Program-made: the position numbers and the translations under genes
Part shown: in pieces, positions 18,465 through 28,542 of the stretch
How positions within the stretch are numbered: position 1 is the first letter of the stretch
Layout: every line of letters begins with the position of its first letter
Assembly (NCBI GenBank): GCA_963707445.1
Contig: CAVPPW010000003.1
Location: 58,052 to 122,051 of the forward strand
DNA: 64,000 bases
From: JALORV01 sp963707445
GTDB taxonomy: Bacteria; Pseudomonadota; Gammaproteobacteria; Burkholderiales; Burkholderiaceae_F
Reading direction: 5' to 3'
Notes under the pieces: model-generated
The model's input: the letters and a program-made list of their open reading frames with translations, nothing else
Told to the model about the DNA's origin: nothing
The model's database searches: none

Positions 18465-19682
18465 GCACGCGGCCGCAGCGCTGGTGGGGTGTGACGCTGC
18501 TCGCGGCCGCGTTCCTGATGGTGACGATGGGCGCGCGACAGTCGCTCGGGCTGTTCGTGTCACCGATGAACACGACGACCGGGCTCGGCATCGTCACCAT
18601 CAGTCTGGCGCTCGGCATCGGTCAGTTCGTCTGGGGCGCGGTGCAGCCGGTCGCAGGAGCCTTCGCAGACCGCTTTGGCCCGGCGCGCGTCCTCGCGACC
18701 GGCGTCGTCGTGCTGGCGATCGGCATGGCACTGACACCGCTTGCGACCAGCGGGGTGGACGCTCGTGCTGACGCTCGGTGTGCTGGCCGCAGCCGGATCG
18801 GGCGCGGGAAGCTTCTCGGTGCTGATCGGCGCGGCCGCGCAGCGCGCTCCGGCTGAGTCGCGCGGTACGGCCTCCGGTGTCATCAACGCTGGCGGCTCAT
18901 TCGGCCAGTTCGTGTTTGCGCCGGTGGCGCAAATGCTGATCGCTGGGCTGGGTTGGATGGGCGCCATGTGGGCTCTGGCCGTGATCACTCTGGCAACGCT
19001 CCCGGTCGCGCGCGCATTGCGAGGGCGGAGCGCCCCGGCTGGGGCGGCGGCCGCGCCAGGCGACCGCGGCCTGCGGCACGCCGTCGCAACCGCGCTAAGC
19101 GACCGCAGCTATCTGTTGCTGCACCTCGGGTTCTTCACCTGTGGCTTTCACATCGCTTTCCTGGTCACGCATCTTCCCGGGGAAGTCGACCTGTGCGGAC
19201 TGCCTTCTCAGGTCGCGAGCTGGTCACTCGCGATCATCGGCCTTGCCAATATCGCCGGCAGTCTGATCACGGGCTGGTGCGTCAACCGCTATCGCAGCAA
19301 GTACATCTTGTTCTGGATGTACTTTTCGCGAGCAGTCCTGCTGGTGGCCTATCTTTTCGCGCCAAAGACCGCGCTGACGTTCTATCTCTTCGCCGCGGGG
19401 CTCGGCCTCACCTGGCTCGCGACCGTGCCACCCACCGCGGGCGTGGTCGCCAAGCTCTTCGGCACGCGTTACCTGGCGACGTTGTTCGGGCTGACGCTGC
19501 TGTCGCATCAGATCGGTGGCTTCTTTGGCGCGTACCTCGGCGGCATCGCAGTCAGCGCGCAGGGCAGCTACCTGTGGATGTGGTACGCGGACGCGCTGCT
19601 CGCATTGGCCGCTGCTCTCGTGAACCTGCCGATCCAGGAAGCGCCGGTGCGACGCGCGCCGGTCGTCGCGCCGTCTTCATAA
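18461..19682 (+). CDS. MFS transporter coupled to MarR, frameshifted
   Basis: Twelve-helix MFS protein. It begins GTG at 18461, overlapping the MarR stop, with WWGVTLLAAAFLMVTMGARQ as helix 1 and GAFADRFGPARVLA as the signature loop. The frame changes near 18760 (TPLATSG to LVLTLGVLAAAGSG), after which the match runs to 19682, including RYRSKYILFWMYFSRA in the central cytoplasmic part. It resembles oxalate/formate-antiporter-like or monocarboxylate MFS members. The substrate is unknown but is probably the MarR ligand or a related compound. Confidence 0.85.
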
Positions 19683-19686
19683 GCGC

Positions 19687-20571
19687 TCAGGGCCCGGCCG
19701 GCGACAGCCGTCGCCGCAGTGGAACGCAAGGATCCGGGCGTTCGGCCGTGTCGGTCAGTACGACCGTGTCGTACTGTTCTGCGAGCGCCTCCAGGGGCGG
19801 AGCGCTGTCCCGCTCGATCAGGCCGATCGATGTCGTGGTCGCGCGCTGGGCTGGCGCGAGCCAGACCGGAACACCAAGATCCTTGCGGACGTGGCCGTCG
19901 CCGGCGAGCAGCACGACACCCGTTTCCAGGTACGGCGCGATGGTTCGTGCCATCACGATGTCGCGGGCGATCTGAGCCCGCGCCAGCGGTGCCACGGCAT
20001 CCGCTGGCAGCAGGTCGCAGTGGCCGCGCGCGACTGCACGTTCGTGTCCGGCGATGAAGTCCGGCACCAAGCGGTCGAGCGCCAGGGCCGCGCGATCCGA
20101 GGGATCGAAGACCGCGGCCCACCCGTCGGTGCTGACGCGCATCGCATCGGCGCGCGAGAGGTTGACCGCGATGATCGGCAAGCTGTAGTCCAGCGCAAGC
20201 TGGATGAACGGCAGGTAGTGCTTCCAGTTCCAGCTCGGTGCCCCCAGCGCTGCGATGGCCGCTGCATTGCCCGGCTGCTCGATTCGCAAGCGATCGATGT
20301 CCGGCTGGCGTTCGCGGTCGAACTGTTCGAAGGCGAGTGCCGGGCGCGCGCCCGCGGCAATGCGCAGTTTGAGCGCGGCCAGGCGCAGTTCATGCTGTGC
20401 GGCGTTGTCGTGGACCTCGCCGAGCAGCGCGCTGTGCCGGGTCGCGAGCGCCGCCGCCAGCGCCTCGGCCGAAGCGGGGACTAGCTCGAAAGGCGCCGCC
20501 TGCGCTGCTGCCGCTAGCAGGCTGCAGCCGATCGCGGCGAGTCCGCGCCACGGGAGGCTGAAGCGAATCAT
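19687..20571 (-). CDS. ChaN family protein (haem-binding uptake-like)
   Basis: A 294-residue exported protein. The signal peptide ends LLAAAAQAAP; there is no lipobox cysteine, so it is probably soluble periplasmic rather than a lipoprotein. The ChaN core is clear: HSALLGEVHDNAAQHELR, ALAFEQFDRERQPDID, and the C-terminal GVVLLAGDGHVRKDLGVP. ChaN-type proteins bind haem in Campylobacter and are linked to iron uptake; no iron gene is adjacent here. It is intact and convergent with the MFS gene, four bases apart. Confidence 0.85.
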   Translation of the reverse strand: MIRFSLPWRGLAAIGCSLLAAAAQAAPFELVPASAEALAAALATRHSALLGEVHDNAAQHELRLAALKLRIAAGARPALAFEQFDRERQPDIDRLRIEQPGNAAAIAALGAPSWNWKHYLPFIQLALDYSLPIIAVNLSRADAMRVSTDGWAAVFDPSDRAALALDRLVPDFIAGHERAVARGHCDLLPADAVAPLARAQIARDIVMARTIAPYLETGVVLLAGDGHVRKDLGVPVWLAPAQRATTTSIGLIERDSAPPLEALAEQYDTVVLTDTAERPDPCVPLRRRLSPAGP

Positions 20572-20668
20572 CGGCCCGCGAACTGCAGCTCTCGACGCCG
20601 CGAGCGGCGGTCACGCCGGGACGGTAAATTGTTACGACACCTGTTCATATGGAAATCTGGAGCTCCGA

Positions 20669-21649
20669 ATGATTTTCTCCCGTCGCCGTTTCACTGCTGC
20701 TCTGGCTATCGGCGCGCTCGCACACTGGCCACATCTTCGTGCGCAGTCGACCTTCCCGACACGACCGGTGCGCTGGATCGTGCCGTATCCGGCCGGCGGC
20801 GGATCCGACTTCCTTGCACGCACCGTTGGAGCGCAATTGGAGAAGCAACTCGGCCAGCCCGTCGTGGTTGAGAACCGGCCCGGAGCGGCGACCATGATCG
20901 GGGCCGAGGCGGTCGCAAGGGCGAATGCGGACGGCTACACGGTGCTGACCGCCGACAACGGTACATTGGTCTTCAATGCGGCGCTCTACCGCAAGATGCC
21001 ATATGACCCGGCCAAGGACTTCGCGCCGGTCGGCCTGATCGCGCGCTTTCCGCTGATCCTTGTCGCAAACCCTGCGGCCGGCTACAAGAGCGCCGCTGAT
21101 CTGGTCGCTGCGGCGCGGGCGCAGCCCGGCAAGATGGCTTACGCCTCGGTGGGCGCAGGCAGCCCGCACCACCTGGCGATGGAACTGATCAAGCAGCAAT
21201 CGAATATCTTCGCCCTCCACATCCCGTATCGCGGGGCGGCGCCGGCCGTGCAGGACGTCCTCGGCAATCAGGTGCCGGTGATGGTGATCGACACCGCGGT
21301 CGGGTTGCCCTATATCCGGAGTGACAAGTTGGTCGCCCTCGGCGTGCTCGCGAAGCAGCGTTTGGCGGCGCTGCCGAACGTGCCGACACTGGAGGAACAA
21401 GGGATCCGCGACACGGAGGTTTATGCGTGGCAGGGCATGGTGGTACCGGCCGCTACGCCGCGCGATGTCGTGATGCGCCTGAGCAATGAACTCTCGCGCG
21501 CGGTGTCAGCACCGGACGTCATCAAGAAGCTGCAGGACTTCGGTCTCGAACCGACGCCCGGCACGCCTGAGCAAATGGCGGCCTTCGTGCGGGTCGAGAC
21601 CGAGCGCTGGCACGCACTGATCAAGCAGCGTGGACTGACGCTCGAGTAG
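20669..21649 (+). CDS. Bug/TctC-type tripartite tricarboxylate transporter binding protein
   Basis: A 326-residue periplasmic binding protein of the Bug family, which is greatly expanded in Burkholderiales. The leader begins MIFSRRRFTAALAIGALA, with an SRRRFT twin-arginine-like motif. The mature protein has FPTRPVRWIVPYPAGGGSDF, VVVENRPGAATMIGA, then GAGSPHHLAMEL and HIPYRGAAPAVQDVLG. It delivers an organic anion to a TctAB permease; none is encoded in the window, so it is an orphan receptor. I chose the ATG at 20669 since upstream residues are not family-like. Intact. Confidence 0.92.
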   Translation: MIFSRRRFTAALAIGALAHWPHLRAQSTFPTRPVRWIVPYPAGGGSDFLARTVGAQLEKQLGQPVVVENRPGAATMIGAEAVARANADGYTVLTADNGTLVFNAALYRKMPYDPAKDFAPVGLIARFPLILVANPAAGYKSAADLVAAARAQPGKMAYASVGAGSPHHLAMELIKQQSNIFALHIPYRGAAPAVQDVLGNQVPVMVIDTAVGLPYIRSDKLVALGVLAKQRLAALPNVPTLEEQGIRDTEVYAWQGMVVPAATPRDVVMRLSNELSRAVSAPDVIKKLQDFGLEPTPGTPEQMAAFVRVETERWHALIKQRGLTLE

Positions 21650-21679
21650 CCGACGACTTCGCGCTGCCAGCGGCAGCGT

Positions 21680-22540
21680 TCAGGTCATTGCCAATGGCTG
21701 CTTGCGCCGCGGCGGCGCGAACGCGAGGTCGATCTTCGCGAGCAGGTCGGCCTCGAGTTGGACCCGGGCTGCCTCGAGGTTGTCCCGCAGATGTTCAGGT
21801 CGGCCCGCCTTGGGGATCGCAATGACATCGGGATGACGCAGCAGCCACGCCAGCGCGAGCTGCGCGGCGGTCAATCCGGATTCGCCGGCGAGACCGGTTA
21901 AATTGCGGTCCGAAGCGAGCGCACCCTGGTCGATCGGACAGTACGCCATCGTCGTGACGCCGTGGTTGCGTTGCCAAGGCAGCAGGTCGTACTCGATGCC
22001 GCGATGGCTCATCGAGTAGTACACCTGGTTTGCGACGCAATGCTCGCCGCCGTCGACCGCGCGAACTTCCTCCATGTCGGCAAGATCGAAATTCGAGACG
22101 CCCCAGAAGCGCAGCTGTCCTGAGGCACGCAGGCGCTCGAATGCGGCGACCGTCTGAGACAGCGGCACACGGCCGCGCCAATGCAGCAGGTAAAGGTCGA
22201 TCGTGTCGCTGCGCAGCCGTCGGCGGCTGGCGTCGAAGGCGCGCGCCACGCCCCGTGAGTCGGCATGTTGCGGCAAGACCTTGGTGACGATGAAAAGGTC
22301 CTCGCGCTGGACGCTGCCGGCCGCGATGGCTTCGGCGACGGCCTGTCCGACGATATCCTCGGCTGCGCCATCACCGTACATCTCAGCGGTGTCGATCAGG
22401 CGGTAGCCCAGTTCCAGCGCTTGCCGGACCGCAGCAACCTCCGCGGCGCGCGTCCGGGCGGACTCACCGAAGCGCCAAGTTCCGAGGCCGAGCGCCGGCA
22501 CGCTTGCCGCGTCCTTTGCGCTGAGCGTGACTGACTTCAT
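21680..22540 (-). CDS. Aldo/keto reductase
   Basis: A 286-residue AKR barrel. The catalytic tetrad is visible as Asp50, Tyr55, Lys87 and His120 (LIDTAEMYGDG, TKVLP, LYLLHW). GVSNFDLADM and PKAGRPEHLRDN supply the substrate and NADPH-binding loops. It reduces aldehydes or ketones with NADPH; substrate unknown. The ATG at 22540 overlaps the TGA of the small membrane-protein gene upstream (ATGA), so the two are translationally coupled. Confidence 0.9.
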   Translation of the reverse strand: MKSVTLSAKDAASVPALGLGTWRFGESARTRAAEVAAVRQALELGYRLIDTAEMYGDGAAEDIVGQAVAEAIAAGSVQREDLFIVTKVLPQHADSRGVARAFDASRRRLRSDTIDLYLLHWRGRVPLSQTVAAFERLRASGQLRFWGVSNFDLADMEEVRAVDGGEHCVANQVYYSMSHRGIEYDLLPWQRNHGVTTMAYCPIDQGALASDRNLTGLAGESGLTAAQLALAWLLRHPDVIAIPKAGRPEHLRDNLEAARVQLEADLLAKIDLAFAPPRRKQPLAMT

Positions 22541-23038
22541 CGCGAGTCGGAGTGCGGTGGCAGCGGCCCGCCGCGTTCGCCCTCGGCGATCCGGCGCAGG
22601 TAAGCGGCGAACTCCGGGATCCTCGCCCTTCAACAGGCGGGGCAGCCGGTGATAGAAGTCGTCGCGACGCACCCACTCGCGCATGAAGTCCTCCCATGAG
22701 TTCCAGCGGCGCCGCTGCAGCGGCGTCATGTCCTCGCTGTACGCGGTCAGGTAAGCGCGCTCGAAAAGTGACACCAGCATGTCGAAGATCGCCAGCATGC
22801 GTTCCTGCTGTTCAGGGGTCAGGTCGAGCGTTGCCGACTCGCTGCGCAAGCGCAGGTCCGGATTGTCGATGACGACCTTCAGAAAGTCGTTGTAGGCGTT
22901 GGAGAGCAATTGATAGACCTCGTCCTCCTCGGTGGCGCGCTCCTTGCGCTGTTGGTAGAGGAACACGAAGATCGCCAGCGGCAGGCCGATCACCGTCACG
23001 ACGTAGCTGGCCACTTCCCAGGTGCCGGCGTCGAGCAT
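22537..23038 (-). CDS. Small membrane-anchored protein of unknown function, frameshifted
   Basis: The N-terminus has one membrane helix (VASYVVTVIGLPLAIFVFLY) followed by QQRKERATEEDEVYQLLSNAYNDFLK and a helical cytoplasmic domain with WEDFMREWVRRDDFYHRLP. The frame changes near 22605 and continues EFAAYLRRIAEGERGG to a TGA overlapping the aldo/keto reductase ATG. Without that shift the frame would fuse both proteins, which I reject. Reconstructed length is about 167 residues. I do not recognise a function. Confidence 0.7.
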
Positions 23039-23040
23039 CG

Positions 23041-23148
23041 CTAGCCGCCGAAGCACCGCAGGGCGCCGCTGTCGGGAATGCGCACACGCCCACACCGCGC
23101 TCGCGCGGCCAGCATGTCGGTCAGTTGCAGGAGGTCGGGATCGGCCAT
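23041..23148 (-). CDS. Possible 35-residue ORF upstream of the small membrane protein
   Basis: From the ATG at 23148, ADPDLLQLTDMLAARARCG and onward runs to a TAG two bases before the next ATG at 23038. The spacing suggests translational coupling. The frame is open further upstream without a clear start. No homology recognised. It could be a true small gene or the 3' end of a longer broken one. Confidence 0.3.
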   Translation of the reverse strand: MADPDLLQLTDMLAARARCGRVRIPDSGALRCFGG

Positions 23149-23378
23149 CTGGGAACGGCTCTCGTCTGGTGCGGCGATCACAAGCGCTGTGCTGTGCGGC
23201 GCCGGCGCAGCGGGCTTCCATTTTGGCGCAAGACTGTCGTCCGGACGACAGCCATGCGGCCGCCGTCGGCCTACTGTCCGTCAATCGCCGCAGCGCGTGC
23301 ACTGCGCGATTGGTGGGGTAAGCTTGCCGGCCACCGGCCCGCACGAGGCTCGGAAGACAACAGTCGGAGACAACGATC
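23149..23378. promoter_or_regulatory. Divergent control region with an 18-bp perfect palindrome
   Basis: The space between the leftward small genes and the rightward acyl-CoA synthetase holds CTGTCGTCCGGACGACAG at 23234-23251, a perfect palindrome of the size of a TetR- or GntR-type operator. A second inverted repeat, CAATCG to CGATTG at 23282-23312 with inner CGCAG/CTGCG arms, lies closer to the synthetase. No regulator gene is adjacent. Confidence 0.5.
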
Positions 23379-25330
23379 GTGGCGGAGACCGGGACTGCGG
23401 ACACCTTCCCGCGCCTGTTGCAGTGGCATGCCCGCCAGCGGCCGGACGCCACGGCTATCCGTGAAAAAGACCTCGGCATCTGGCAGAGCTGGACCTGGGC
23501 CGAGGCGCTGCGCGAAGTGCAGCACATTGCCGCGGGGCTACATCAGGCCGGATTCCAGCGCGGCGAGCAGCTGGCGATCGTCGGCGAGAATCGGCCGCGG
23601 CTGTACTTCACGATGGTCGCGACGCAGTGCCTCGGCGGCATACCGGTGCCGCTGTACCAGGATGCGGTTGCCGCGGAAATGGAGTTCGTATTCGCCAACG
23701 CCGAGATCCGTTTCGCGGTCGCCGAGGACCAGGAGCAGGTCGATAAGCTGCTCGAGGTGCGCGAGACCGTCCCGCAGCTGAAGCGCATCATCTACGAGGA
23801 TCCCCGCGGGCTGCGCAACTACGATCCAGCCGGCCTGGCGTCGACGAGCAGATCCGCGCGCTCGGCGAGCAGCTCCTGAAGCGAGCGTCCGTCGTCGTCG
23901 ACGACGAGATCGCGAAGGGCCGCGCCGACGATGTGGCCGCGATGTTCTACACCTCGGGCACCACCGGCAATCCCAAGGGCGTGGTGCTCGGCTACGCCAA
24001 TCTGCTGTCAGCCGGCCGCGCCGGCGCCAGCGATGGAAGCACCTGACCGAGCGCGAAGAGGTGCTCGCCTATCTGCCGATGGCGTGGATCGGGCAGAACA
24101 TCTTCTCGTACACCCAGTGGCTGGTCTGCGGCTTCACGCGTCAACTGCCCGGAATCCGCGGCCACGGTGATGGCGGACATGCGCGAGATCGGGCCGACCT
24201 ACTACTTCGCGCCACCGCGCGTGCTCGAGGCGCTGCTGACGCAGGTCATGATCCGCATGGAGGATGCGTCGGCGCTCAAGCGGAGCATGTTCCACCGCTT
24301 CATGGACGTCGCCCGGCGCGTCGGCGGGCGGCTGCTCGACAAGCAGCCGGTCGGCGTCGGCGATCGGCTGCTCTACGCACTCGGCGACTGGCTGGTCTAC
24401 GCGCCGCTGCGCAACACGCTCGGCATGAGTCGCATCCGCGTCGCCTATACCGCCGGCGAGGCGATCGGTCCGGATCTTTTCACCTTCTACCGTTCGCTCG
24501 GCATCAACCTGAAGCAGCTGTACGGCTCGACCGAGACCTCGGTGTTCGTCTGCGTTCAGCCCGATGGCGGCGTCAAGCCGGACACGGTCGGCCCGCCGGT
24601 CACCGGTGTCGAGATCCGGCTGACGGATGCCGGCGAGATCCTGATCCGCTCACCGGGACTGTTCCGCGAGTACTACAAGTCGCCCGACGCGACACGCGAG
24701 GCCAAGGACCCGGACGGGTGGTTCCATACCGGCGATGCCGGCTACTTCGACGCCGAGGGTCACCTGAAGATCATCGACCGCGCCAAGGATGTCGGCAAGC
24801 TCGTCGACGGGACGCTCTTCGCACCCAAGTACATCGAGAACAAGCTCAAGTTCTTCCCGACGATCAAGGAGGCGGTCGCGTTCGGTGACCGGCGCGAGAT
24901 GGTCTCCGCCTTCATCAACATCGACATGGAAGCAGTCGGCAACTGGGCCGAAAGGCACAACCTGCCCTACACCGGCTACACCGATCTCGCCGCCAAGCCC
25001 GAAGTGATCGAGCTGATCCGCGAGTCGGTCGAGAAGGTCAATGCGGATCTTGCGGCCGACCCGAAGCTCGCCAACGCGCAGATCCGCCGCTTCATCGTGC
25101 TGCACAAGGAGCTCGACGCCGACGACGATGAACTGACACGCACGCGCAAGGTGCGGCGGCGCTTCATCCAGGACAAGTACGGCGTACTCGTCGAGGCGAT
25201 GTACAGCGGCCGCAACGAGCAGTTCATCGAGACGATGGTCAAGTTCGAGGACGGGCGCACCGGCAAGATCGCGGCGACTGTCAAGGTCCGCGACGCAAAG
25301 ACCTACACGCCAATGCAGAAGGCGGCCTGA
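23379..25330 (+). CDS. AMP-dependent acyl-CoA synthetase (long-chain type), several frameshifts
   Basis: An ANL-superfamily ligase of about 650 residues split over three frames. The A3 ATP motif is YTSGTTGNPKG, A5 is YGSTETS, A7/A8 are HTGDAGYFDAEGHLKIIDRAKD, and KLVDGTLFAPKYIENKLK follows. Switches lie near 23845, 24030 and 24155, each joining well (YDPAG to DEQIRALGEQL, then LTEREEVLAYLP, then ATVMADMREIGP). It makes acyl-CoA from a carboxylic acid, ATP and CoA. It heads the Liv-type transport cluster, an arrangement common in Betaproteobacteria, suggesting uptake and activation of one organic acid. The C-terminal lysine region differs from the usual PRTxxGKxxR, so activity should be tested. 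Confidence 0.85.
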
Positions 25331-25331
25331 G

Positions 25332-25589
25332 ATGAGCGGGCGGGTCTGGGCCGCGATCGCGTGTCTCGTGATCGGCGTGCCGGTCGCCGCATGGGGACTG
25401 GCCAACGGCATGATGCTGATCGGCCTGGCCGGGCTCGCGCTGGTGCTGGTCTTCGTGTTTCTCGTGATCGAGGCCATGAACCAGGCGGCGAAGCCGAAGC
25501 ACGAGATCCCAAAGTCCGAAACGCCGGCGTGGAACATGAAGGACCAGCCGCCGTCGGACGGTCGGCACCGCGACGGCCCGACGCTATGA
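25332..25589 (+). CDS. Small membrane protein between the synthetase and LivG
   Basis: Eighty-five residues with two closely spaced membrane helices (VWAAIACLVIGVPVAAWGLA and MLIGLAGLALVLVFVFLVI) and a polar cytoplasmic tail. The ATG follows the synthetase TGA directly, and its own TGA overlaps the livG ATG (ATGA). The position within a coupled operon supports it being real. No family recognised; it might tether the synthetase or the transporter at the membrane. Confidence 0.7.
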   Translation: MSGRVWAAIACLVIGVPVAAWGLANGMMLIGLAGLALVLVFVFLVIEAMNQAAKPKHEIPKSETPAWNMKDQPPSDGRHRDGPTL

Positions 25590-26373
25590 CCCGGCGCGAG
25601 GTCGGTGACGTGCTTCTGAGCGTCGAGGACGTCTGGCTTTCGTTCGGCGGCGTCAAGGCGATCCAGGGCGTCAGCTTCGATGTCCGCGAACACGAGATCC
25701 GCGCGATCATCGGGCCGAACGGCGCCGGCAAGAGCTCGATGCTGAACGTCATCAACGGCGTGTACCACCCACAGCAGGGACGCATCACCTACCGCGGCAA
25801 AGTGCGCAGCGCGATGGATCCGCACCACGCCGCCGCGCAGGGTTTCGGTCGCACCTTCCAGAGCCTCGCGCTTTTCAAGGGCATGAGCGTGCTCGACAAC
25901 ATCATGACCGGCCGCGGCCTGCGGATGCGCACCGGGCTGCTGGCGCAGGCGATCAACATCTGGGCCCGCGCGGCGCGAGGAACTGCGCCACCGCGAGTTC
26001 GTCGAGAACATCATCGATTTCCTCGAGATCCAGGCCGTACCGCAAGACGCCGGTCGGCCGACTGCCGTACGGGCTGCAGAAGCGCGTTGACCTCGCCCGG
26101 GCGCTGGCGATGGAACCATCGATCCTGCTGCTCGACGAGCCGATGGCCGGCATGAATCTCGAGGAAAAGCAGGACATGTCGCGCTTCGTGCTCGACGTGA
26201 ACGACGAATTCGGCACGACGATCGTGCTGATCGAGCACGACATGGGCGTGGTGATGGACATTTCGGACCGCGTCGTGGTGCTCGACTACGGCAAGAAGAT
26301 CGGCGACGGCACGCCGGACGAAGTCCGCAGCAATCAGGAGGTCATCGCCGCCTACCTGGGCGTCGCGCACTGA
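25586..26373 (+). CDS. livG: LivG-type ABC transporter ATP-binding protein, frameshifted
   Basis: Walker A is GPNGAGKSS, the Q-loop region is GRTFQSLALF, and Walker B is ILLLDEPMAGMN, followed by IVLIEHDMGVVMD (H-loop). The signature position reads LPYGLQKRVDLARAL rather than LSGGQ, as known for this branch. The middle is in a second frame (about 25970-26060, EFVENIIDFLEIQAV then TPVGRLPYGLQ), needing two switches. It powers import by the LivHM permease. The ATG at 25586 overlaps the stop of the small membrane protein. Confidence 0.87.
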
Positions 26374-26380
26374 GGCTCCG

Positions 26381-27395
26381 ATGGTCCAGACGCTGTCGAG
26401 AAACTGGCCGTCTTCGTGCTGGTGCTGCTGCTCGCGGCCGGGATGGTCGCGCCGCTGGCATCCGGCGCGGCGGCGCCCGGCTTCTACGTCGAGGTGCTGC
26501 TCGGCGGCCTGATGTCCGGCGTCGATGTATTCGCTGGTCGCGCTCGGCTTCGTGCTGATCTTCAAGGCGTCCGGCGTGTTCAACTTCGCGCAGGGCGCGA
26601 TGGTGCTGTTCGCCGCGCTGTCGGTCGCGCGCATCGCCGAGGTCATGCCGCTGCCGATCGCGTTCGTGCTGACGGTCGGCATCATGGCGTTGCTCGCATG
26701 GGTGATCGAACGACTGGTGCTGCGCCACCTGGTCAACCAGGACGCCGTGGTACTGCTGATGGCGACGCTGGGAGTCTCCTATTTCCTCGACGGCTTCGGG
26801 CAGACGATCTGGGGCAGCGACATCTACCGGATCGACACGGGACTGCCGAAGACGCCGCTGCTGGTTGCCGAGAAGATCTTCGAAGGCGGCATCCTGATCA
26901 ACACCGAGGACCTGGTCGCGGCCGCGATCGCCGGCCTGCTGGTGCTCGCGCTCGCGCTGTTCTTCCAGAAGACGCCGACCGGTCGTGCGCTACGCGCGGT
27001 GGCCGACGATCACCAGGCCGCGCAGTCGATCGGCATTCCGTTGAACCGGATCTGGGTCATCGTCTGGACCGTCGCGGGAGTCGTCGCGCTGGTGGCCGGC
27101 ATGATCTGGGGTTCCAAGCTCGGCGTGCAGTTCTCGCTGGTCTCTGATCGCGCTTAAGGCGCTGCCGGTCGTCATCCTGGGCGGATTCACGTCGGTGCCG
27201 GGCGCGATCCTCGGAGGACTGATCATCGGCGTTGGCGAGAAGTTCGCCGAGGTCTTCCTCGGTCCCGTCCTCGTCAAGCAGTTCGATCTCGCCGGCGGCG
27301 GCATCGAGAACTGGTTCGCCTACGTGCTGGCGCTGCTGTTCCTGCTGGTCAGGCCCGAGGGCCTCTTCGGCGAAAAACACATCGACCGGGTGTAA
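26381..27395 (+). CDS. livH: LivH-type branched-chain amino acid ABC permease, frameshifted
   Basis: Eight or so membrane helices. After MVQTL the frame shifts to EKLAVFVLVLLLAAGMVAP, then near 26525 to YSLVALGFVLIFKASGVFNF, the conserved LivH segment. QGAMVLFAALSVA, the EAA-like loop RALRAVADDHQAAQSIGI, and GGFTSVPGAILGGLIIGV (third frame after about 27150) are all typical. With LivM it forms the membrane channel. The N-terminal leader before the first helix is longer than in E. coli LivH. Confidence 0.85.
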
Positions 27396-27411
27396 ACGGT
27401 CGACAACGACG

Positions 27412-28478
27412 ATGCTCTATCGCGAAAACGGCCAGTTCAAGATCTCGTACGCACGAAGACCAGCAGATCCTGCCGATCGTGCAGGACCGCTGGTTCATGC
27501 TCGCGCTGCTCGCGTTCGCCTACCTGGTGATGCCCGCGATCGGTACCGAATACCTGATCCTGTCGCTGGTCGTTCCGTTCCTCATCCTGACGATCGCCGC
27601 CATGGGACTGAACATCCTGGTCGGCTACTGCGGACAGATCTCGCTAGGGACTGCAGCTTTCATGGCGGTCGGAGCCTACGCGGCGTACAACTTCGTTGTC
27701 CGCGTGCCCTCTCTCAATTTCCTGCTCGTGTTGGTGCTGTCAGGAGGGGTCGCTGCGCTGGTGGGCGTGCTGTTCGGCATTCCCAGCCTGCGCATCAAGG
27801 GCCTCTATCTCGCGGTTGCGACGCTGGCTGCGCAGTTTTTTGTCGACTGGCTGTTCGCGCGCGTCAAATGGTTCACGAACTATTCGTCGTCCGGTTCTGT
27901 CTCCACGGCTCCGATCGAGATGTTCGGCTGGTCGATCGAAACGCCGGTACAGAAATACCTGTTCGTGCTGACCATAGCAGTCGTGATGACGCTCGCCGCC
28001 AAGAACCTCGTGCGCGGCCACATCGGGCGCAGGGTGGATGGCGATCCGCGACATGGATGTCGCGGCCGAGGTGATCGGCATCCGGCCGCTGTACGCCAAG
28101 CTGTCGGCGTTCGCGGTCAGCTCGTTCTACGCCGGTGTCGCCGGCGCGCTCTGGGGGTTTATCCGACTCGGCGCCTGGGAACCGTTGGCGTTCAATATCA
28201 ATCTATCGCTCAACCTGCTGTTCATGATCATCATCGGCGGCATGGGATCGCTGCTGGGCTCGTACTTCGGTGCTGCGTTCATCGTGATACTTCCGCTGCT
28301 GCTGAATCAGGCGCCAGGCTGGTTCGGCGTCGAGATCTCGACGGCCTTGGCGTCGCACCTGGAGGCAATGATCTTCGGCAGCCTGATCGTGTTCTTCCTG
28401 ATCGTCGAGCCGCACGGACTCGCGCGGCTGTGGGCGATCGGCAAGGAAAAGTTGAGACTATGGCCGTTCCCGCATTGA
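27412..28478 (+). CDS. livM: LivM-type branched-chain amino acid ABC permease, frameshifted
   Basis: Starts MLYRENGQFKISYA and, after a switch near 27455, continues DRWFMLALLAFAYLVMPA. The LivM core is YLILSLVVPFLILTIAAMGLN-like with GYCGQISLGTAAFMAVGAY, then GIPSLRIKGLYLAVATLAAQ. A switch near 28035 leads to RDMDVAAEVIGIRPLYAKLS, the loop that contacts the ATPase. It ends EPHGLARLWAIGKEKL. About 350 residues, the usual size. Confidence 0.86.
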
Positions 28479-28542
28479 GGTCCACGGAACGACGGCCGAC
28501 GACATAACGAGCTTGGACCCGGTTCATTTGATGGAGACAGCG

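Noticed and set aside
21680..23527. A 615-residue protein joining a small membrane protein and aldo/keto reductase
   Set aside because: A one-base correction near 22605 gives a proper end with an ATGA overlap; upstream residues to 23527 are nonsense antisense to the synthetase.
24650..26119. A 489-residue minus-strand ORF
   Set aside because: Antisense to the synthetase and livG; no domain recognised.
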